From Smallanthus sonchifolius (taxonomy: Eukaryota > Streptophyta > Magnoliopsida > Asterales > Asteraceae), in the NCBI GenBank assembly GCA_023525975.1, contig CM042029.1:79962849-80026848 (forward strand): a stretch of DNA of 64,000 bases. The letters are read 5' to 3'. Position numbers and translations under genes: made by a program. Position 1 is the first letter of the stretch; the number at the start of each line of letters is the position of its first letter. Below, one piece after another: positions 57,446 to 64,000 of this stretch. Below the pieces are notes generated by a model that was not told where the DNA came from, searched no databases, and saw only the letters and a list, made by a program, of their open reading frames with translations.

Positions 57446-58771
57446 GACTTAGATACTAAAGCCAGTATCTTAATCTTAGCTAAAGCTCTACAATGATGGT
57501 TATCTTTCCAAAGTAGTACCTCCAACATATATGTTCCCAGTAGGAGAGATTTATACACCGCTCTTTCCTTAGACAGAACACTTATGTTTGTCAGATAACT
57601 ACATACCTGTCAGAAGGTCACCTTGTTTTCTTATCTTAAAAGCATTAACGGGTTAAGCTTAGATACTAGATCCAAGTATCTAATTCGCTAAAACCCATGG
57701 CTCTATTACCAACCTGCCACACCCCGCCTCAGACACCCCCTGGACGTGTGTGAGCCCGATAGGTATCAATGGTTCTTTGATTTCAGAGTTTTTATAAAAT
57801 ACAGCGGAAGTCTTTTCAGATGATCGTTTCATCATTCTTTCAACCTCAAGGGTTGTAATTGTAAATACCCAAACTCAGTTGGAAAACAAAAGCCTTGTAT
57901 TTACTTCATAAACATTGGGTTTCAATACCCTTTTCATTTTATTACAAAACATAGTTTGAAATCAAATACATGATGAGAAATTGGAAATAGTACAACACAT
58001 GGTTTATCAGTTCTCTGGTTCTATCTCCTTCTTTAGGATTTCCCTTTACACGACGCCTAAGAATCCTACCTGAATTCCATCCTTTTTCCTGGGTCAGATC
58101 TCATGTCTGCCCGTATACCTTCTCATCACATTTTATTCATTACCTGGAAAACATTTTTGAAAATAAAACGTCAGCGCGAACGCTGGTGAATACAATTTCT
58201 TGATAGAAAATCATTTGGCACAAACAAGTATTAATTTAATAATCACAACTTCATGTTCAATCTACACACTCAGCAGGCCCGTCCTGTTCAATCGCACCAT
58301 GGTATATACTGGCATCATAGCTTATAACAGCGGACAGGTCTACGCCTCCGGATTTGTTATAAGATAAGCACCAGCCGTAATCCGGGAATTTTACCTGAGA
58401 CCCGTGTATCCCTTGCAAGTTTTACGTTTACCTATGGCCTGAATGTTTGTTCATAGAAGAACGTTGAGCATTACTTTGTTAACCTTTATTTGGCCATTTT
58501 CGCAAATAAAATGTTTGACACAGGTTTTGAAAGAGATAAAGTATTCACCATTTTGTTCGGAATGAGCCTCTAAAGTCAAAGCTTATAAGCTAGCTTCCTA
58601 GTCCCGTTTCTCTAGTGTTCCAACCTTTATATGAGCGTTTCTTCTTCAACCGAGCACTACGAGGAGCGGGAATCGAACTGGGATCGTCGGGGATCTTCTA
58701 TGGAAGTTCTGGAACAAGTTTTAGAAGTAGACGACAAGTTTGGGATGAGAAAAATGTTCAACATCGTCCAA

Positions 58772-58781
58772 CTATTTATAG
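58772..58781 (-). promoter_or_regulatory. TATA box of the gypsy 5' LTR
   Basis: CTATTTATAG here reads CTATAAATAG on the minus strand. The same position in the 3' LTR (about 53629) is CTATTCATAG, so the box is damaged there. Transcription would start about 30 bases further along the minus strand. Confidence 0.55.
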
Positions 58782-59327
58782 GGGTGAACTGGGGCCGTTG
58801 CGGACCGTTATGCTCGGGCGTATCGGTCCGCTACCGCCCTTGCATGCGTCAGCCCTACACGTCTTAATCTGATTGGATCGATCATAGTTTTGCGGCTAGC
58901 GGACCGTTACCGCTAGGCGTAGCGGTCCGTTACCCATATGCGTGGCATTTTCTGGTGAGTTTGCGGCTGGCGGACCGTTACTACCTGGCGTGGCGGTCCG
59001 CCACGAGTACACATGTCACAATAAGTGACCATTAGTCACTATACACGTGGCTAACCCAGATTGTTTGCTTAACCTACACGTAGCGGACCATTACCCTCTA
59101 TGGTGGCGGTCCGCCACCCAAACCAACACCTATAGCGGACCGTTATGGATAACCTTAGCGGTCCGCTAAGGTCTTAAATCTCAAATTTTCCAATTTAAAC
59201 CTTGAACTTTAGTACAATTATACTTACAGTCCCTAGGGTTTACCTTTTTGCCAAATCTTGGACATTTTTGGGGCAGGTGTTACACTAGACGGCTACTTAC
59301 GTAGACGGTATGAGTTACGGCTACTTA

Positions 59328-61651
59328 TGTTGAAACACTCCAAACCGGGTACATCTTATAGTTGGCACAAAACATGTAAAAAATAGTTCTTAAACTAAAA
59401 TCAGAATATCTATTTTAGCAGAAGTCTTGTTTAAAACATCCAATACCCATAATTAATTAAAACAATAATAACACTTTTAATATAAACTATCATAAGGAGG
59501 AAATGTCAGTCTTCATAAATGCAGCTCGGCGGTCCACGCTATCAAACCCTTGCAGCTCCTTTACTCTATCTTTCATTTACCTGACATGTATACTTAAAAG
59601 TCAGTTAACGCTGGTGAGTTATAACTTTAATTTGTAATTGTAAACTTTGTCTGTCATTAAGGTAGTTTAATTTTTTAAAAATAAGATAAGCTGTCTTCTG
59701 TTATGTTTTAACAAAACTTTCTCTGTACTTTAAAACTTTACAACGTTGGAATCTATTAAAACTTTTCGTTACTATCATTTGTTAAAAATATGTTTTAAGG
59801 AAACCAATTAAGGTGTCATTCTTTGCTTCTGTCATACTTTCTTTCGCTTGTAAATAACAAGTGACTTTCACATAAATACAACTAGCTTGTCATATCATAA
59901 AATGAACCATTTCTCAAGGAAAAAGTTCATTTCTTGTTTACACCTCAGGGTAAGCCTTTTCTGTTTAGCCACACACAGGGTGAGACTCTCTTTCTCTCTT
60001 ACACCTTATGGTAAGACTTTTTTTGCTCACACCTCAAGGACGAGATTTCTTTGCTTGCTTACACCTCAGAGTAAGACTTTGTTTGCTTACAACTCATAGC
60101 GAGACTTCTACTTTACTTGTGCTTGCATCACCTTCTACTTTACTCTACTATGCAACTATACTACAACACGTAATCTTTTCAGACAATACATAATGTAGAT
60201 AAATAGCACATATTATCACATAAGCATATAACATGACATCTGTCACTGTCAAGCTGTACTGAGGTACTGTCATATCATAAAACGAACCATTTCTCAAGGA
60301 CAAAGTTCCTTTCTTGTTTACACCTCATGGTAAGACTTTTCTATTTAGCCACACCTCAGGGTGAGACTCTTTTTTTCTCTCTTACACCTTAGGGTAAAAC
60401 CTTTTTTGCTCACATCTCAGGGGCGAGATTTCTTTGCTTGCTTACACCTCAGGGTAAAACTTTGTTTGCTCACACCTAAGGGCGAGACTTCTACTTTAGT
60501 TTTGCTTGCATGACCTTCTACTTTACTCTACTATGCAACTATACTACGACAATATTCTTTTCACACAATACATAATGTAGACAAATAGCGCATATTATCA
60601 TATAAGCATATAACATGACATCTGTCACTATCAAGCTATACTGAGGTACTGCTTTCTCTGCCATTCTTTAATTTCCTTAAAACATTTATTTCAAAAATAG
60701 TTATGTACTATGTACTCTGTATATGCTTTCTTTCTCTTTTATAAAAATACATTTTTTATAAAATAATACTATATATTTCAAATCTCTATGTAAGTATGCA
60801 TATCAGCCCAAAAACATAAGAAAATACGCAATAGAAACTCACCTGATAAGCTATCCTCTATGTACTATAGACTGGTCCAAGAGGTGCCACTCACAATTCT
60901 ACTAAGCACATTCTACTAGTTCAGCGAATGAAACTCACCTGATAATCTATCCTCTATGTACTATCGACTGAATTGATGATTAATAAAACGTTAATTCCAC
61001 ACATTCTACTAGTTCAGCGAAACTAAGCACTTTTGCTTTATGGGATCTCAGCGAAACTACATTAGCTTCGCTTCTTGTGGCACAATGAAACTAGGTCTCA
61101 ACGAACCTAGGATCTCAGCGAAACTGGCTCTCAGAGAAACTAAGTTAGTTCGCTTTCCTATCAGTTTCCCCTGATCGTCTTCATTGCATAGCATGAAGAT
61201 GGCGGCTAAGCTTGTTTACGACCAATATCTTAACATTTTACATTCAAAATGTCTCCTTAACTCTTGTGAGTCCAGATCTTTGGTTTGTTTTCCATTTAAC
61301 ACGTAAAAACAATCCTTTTGTGTTAAAACCTAAAAACCCCATTTCGAACCAAAAATCAGATTTAGGACGAAATATTACCTGTTGATGTCCGATTCTTCTT
61401 GCCTTGTAGTCTCGAGATGAGTAACAACGATCTTTGGAGCTCGTTTGAAGTAAACCCGACTTTTTCTCTTTAAAACTTGGAACAAATGATGAAGAACTGG
61501 GGGTGGGGGGAATGGAGGTGGCGGCTAGGTTAAGCCCCCTCCCCTTCCTTTCCTCTTTTGTTAAATATCACTTTTAGTCACCGCCTTTGCGTTTATTCTT
61601 TTATTTTCCAGAGCCTCGTTTAATGAGACATCTTATTTTTGGGATGTTACA
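59328..61651 (-). mobile_element. Gypsy 3' LTR (family also at 37212)
   Basis: It begins TGTTGAAACACTCC and ends TTGGGATGTTACA. It aligns throughout with 37212-39284 but is about 250 bases longer, mainly because a unit of about 378 bases is duplicated (59889-60266 and 60267-60640). Many CTTACACCTCAGGGTAAGACT minirepeats lie in that unit, and a 105-base duplication lies at 60855-61020. The interior begins at 61652 on the right. Confidence 0.75.
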
Positions 61652-62352
61652 AGTCTACCCTACTTAGAAAAAGTTTAGTCCTTGAAACCTGTCATAAGTT
61701 CAACAGTTGAGGGTATGACTCCATCATCTTTTCCTCGGTTTCCCATGTAGCTTCCGATCCCTTGCGGTGTTTCCATTAGACCTTGACTAGTTGGATTACT
61801 TTATTACACACATGCTTCTCTTTTCTGTCAAAGATCCACATGTTCTTCAATGTAATTGAGGACATTGTCAACCTCGATATCATCGAGTGGCAGGGGTGCT
61901 GATTCGTCAGCTAGACACTTTCGCAAGTGCGACGCGTGGAAGGTAGGGTAGATTCCACTTAACTCATCATGCAGTTCTAGTCGGTAAGCAACTTCCCCAA
62001 CCCGTGCCACTATTTTGAAGGGTCCGACAAACCTAGGACTCAATTTGCCTCTTTTTTCTAAATCGGATAATCCCTTTCCAAGGAGATACTTTCAACATTA
62101 CTTGATCCCTGACATTGAATTCGATGGGTCTGTTTCTTTTATACGTGTAGGATTTATGTCAATCTTGTGCGGCTTTCATATGGGCTTTTATTTTGTCAAA
62201 CTTCTCAGATGTCTCCTTGACTATTTATAAACTTCCCAGTTCTTTCTGACCTATCTCCCTCTGGTAGACTGGAGTTCTACATGTTTTACCATACAACATT
62301 TCATAAGGCAACATGCCTATAGTAGTGTGGTAATTGCTGTTGTAGGAGATTT
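61652..62352 (-). pseudogene. Gypsy integrase tail fragment
   Basis: 61828-62043 encodes SPRFVGPFKIVARVGEVAYRLEL and FHASHLRKCLADES, the integrase C-terminus. Frameshifted traces continue to about 62352, where homology stops abruptly at CTACAATAAAAAATTATT. It belongs to the element whose 3' LTR is 59328-61651 and is truncated in the same region of integrase as the copy at 39461-40370, though not at the same base. Confidence 0.7.
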
Positions 62353-62394
62353 CTACAATAAAAAATTATTGTTCTGACTTTTATATTATGTATA

Positions 62395-62660
62395 ACTAAA
62401 AACAGCAACCATTATGAATAATATACTTTTTTATTTTTGACAAATTGACCACGAAACTTTTGCATATTGAAGTTTGGTTACAAAGGGTTTTTTTCCAATA
62501 ATTATCATATAGCCCCTTCAAATTTAATTAAACTTACAATATACATCTACCAACTTATTCTTTTTTTTAACTGCTAACAAAACTCTTGTTTTTTGAAGTT
62601 TGGCCACAAAGTTTTTTTCTGTTTTGCCCCCTCAACTTTAATTAAACTTACAATAGGGGA
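62395..62660. repeat. Dispersed repeat shared with 46185-46400
   Basis: Same word order as 46185-46400 and same orientation. Non-coding. A minus frame at 62638-62889 shows no domain and is probably chance. Confidence 0.5.
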
Positions 62661-62892
62661 TGTTTTTAACCACTATTATCATATGTTTCGACGCTAATTT
62701 TAATTGAAGCACAAACATATAAGTCATTAAAACTACTTCGCAGTTTTGATATTTATATAAACCGACACGTTTTAACCTTCTCAGTTTTTTAAAATCATAA
62801 TATATCGTTACGTATCGACGTAAATTTTGTTCTAAACCGAGCGTTATAGACTTACAGATTCTCGGTAGCATCAACACTCCATCCAACACACA

Positions 62893-63381
62893 TGTTTACG
62901 TCTACTAAGCGATATACATTTTCTATATCTGGCTTTAAGAATTATTTGATCGAACCAATCAGTAAATGTTGATCAGTTCTTGTAACTATATAATGGAAGA
63001 CAATAATATAAACATACCTGCTAAGTTCACCGATGATAGGGAAGACGACATGATCTCTGATTTGGATCGGATTCCCGTTTAGAGTCTACGATTATGATGG
63101 TATTAGGTGAATTCTTGAGAGCTCACGGTTAGGAGAGAGAGAGGGACGATTTAGTGGTGATGGAATAGAATAGTCGATTAATGATGATTAGTCTATTCCC
63201 ATTAGTAATCTCTCTATTTATATGTGCACCAAAGGGGAAATCCATTAGTGACCCAGTAAGAGTAATTAGACCCATCAACTAATTTCTAGCCATAGGTTAT
63301 TAAATAAATAAGTAATTATATTTGATCATTTAATAATAAGATAAATGATTATAAGAGCCACATATTAAATCTCGTCTTACA
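62893..63381 (-). mobile_element. Copia-like 3' LTR with TATA box
   Basis: The right end is CTCGTCTTACA at 63381, followed by TTCTCCCACTTGG, the complement of a polypurine tract (CCAAGTGGGAGAA), so it is read on the minus strand. A TATA box (minus CATATAAATAGAG) lies at about 63212-63225. The left boundary, TGTTTACG at 62893, is a guess. The interior is cut off at about 63420 by other repeat DNA. Confidence 0.5.
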
Positions 63382-63421
63382 TTCTCCCACTTGGCTGAGT
63401 AATCATTTATTATGAGTATGT

Positions 63422-64000
63422 AAGGCCCCTCTTTCGGGTAACCTCACTTGTTGGATTTACTCATAAACATAGTCATTAAATACTGAACTTTTAATTAAAA
63501 ACATTCAAACACAGCGGAAACATTCAACATTTGAGTACATTACAGCGGAAGTATTAATATTCAAAACATTAACCATTGTCTAAACAAAACATAAGGTGGG
63601 ATGTCAGTCACGTGCCGGGCAGCCTTCACGCCTTCGCACGACCCTTTCCTTTGTTACCTGAAATGTATACTAAAAGTCAGCTAACGCTGGTGAGTTCTAG
63701 TTTAAAACTATTAAGTATGATCATTCTTTTCTTTATAGGTATACATAATTATATACATTCATAACTTTTGCTTTTCTTTCATCTTTCTTTTGTGATTACA
63801 TATATATATAAATATGTATTCATAGACTTTTGCTTTTCTTTCATCTTTCTTTTCTTAACTTTCATGGGTTATGCACTTAAGAGTGATTAACCCGTCATTT
63901 GTTTGCGAATGTCACAAAGACAAATGCCACGGTCCATCGTCATGGCCCGCCATTCTTACAACCGTCCGGAAACTTGTGTCCGTCCGTCATTTTATTCTTA
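63422..64000 (-). mobile_element. Partial gypsy LTR, runs off the right edge
   Basis: Words ACAGCGGAAGT, GTTACCTGAAATGTATACTAAAAGTCAGCTAACGCTGGTGAGTT and similar match 59400-59630 and, less well, 37300-37510, so this is a third, more distant copy of that LTR family. It has no coding content. Confidence 0.55.

Larger units (their letters stand above)
52591..59284 (-). mobile_element. Complete but defective Ty3/gypsy element
   Basis: LTRs are at 52591-54098 (3' LTR, 1508 bp) and 57715-59284 (5' LTR, 1570 bp), with an exact CTAGA duplication at 52586-52590 and 59285-59289. A polypurine tract (minus AAGGTGGGGAGGA) lies at 54099-54111. The primer site lies at about 57697-57712, where the minus strand reads TTGGTAATAGAGCC, a variant of the iMet site. 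The 3.6 kb interior is on the minus strand: gag end, protease, RT start, RNase H, integrase, chromodomain. It lacks the Gag capsid region and the RT core, and has several frameshifts and stops, so it cannot move on its own. Confidence 0.9.

Noticed and set aside
59889..60640. CRISPR-like array of short repeats
   Set aside because: Spacers are themselves repeats, units are imperfect, and this is plant LTR DNA.

Overview
This is a stretch of nuclear DNA from a flowering plant, most likely a eudicot of the daisy family (Asteraceae). The evidence is dense nested LTR retrotransposons, tRNA-iMet-type primer sites, hAT and Helitron-like elements, and nuclear copies of plastid photosynthesis genes. 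The retrotransposon reading frames resemble those I recall from Asteraceae genomes; that placement is inference. There are no bacterial features. Almost all long reading frames belong to decayed mobile elements.

Layout. 1-7949: a Ty1/copia-type element on the minus strand, running off the left edge. It has a 5' LTR, a primer site, a decayed gag with three zinc-knuckle positions and a very long accessory reading frame, but protease, integrase and reverse transcriptase are missing. 7950-15800: AT-rich DNA holding a 1.5 kb palindrome with Helitron-like ends, a Harbinger-like MITE, a MULE-like element with long inverted repeats, an AGCTCG-rich MITE, a C-rich tract and a MITE lying between TA microsatellites. 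16060-17216: a short complete LTR element (two LTRs, primer site, AAATA target duplication). 18900-20004: the one convincing host gene, a three-exon gene for a small secreted peptide of probable PSY (sulfated-tyrosine) type. A MITE sits in its second intron and a LINE with a nested SINE lies upstream. 23811-28000: the 3' LTR and non-coding interior of a minus-strand LTR element.

27977-29835: an unidentified split coding frame on the minus strand, cut by a 1.1 kb solo LTR and continuing in the same frame on both sides. 29835-33877: two decayed Ty3/gypsy polyproteins on the plus strand, fused head to tail so that integrase runs into protease. 35183-36598: two hAT MITEs with perfect 8 bp target duplications. 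37212-40370 and 59328-62350: two 3' LTRs of one gypsy family, each with an integrase tail. 41640-42190: a LINE 3' end. 42590-44395: five short plastid pieces (ndhF, atpA, psbD, psbB, psaB) joined in scrambled order.

45180-51630: old LTRs, a Helitron-like end, a 3.2 kb solo LTR and a copia fragment. 52591-59284: a complete but defective gypsy element inside an older LTR. 59328 to the end: further LTR pieces. The genes do not form a pathway. The window records repeated insertion, decay by point mutation and internal deletion around one peptide-hormone gene.
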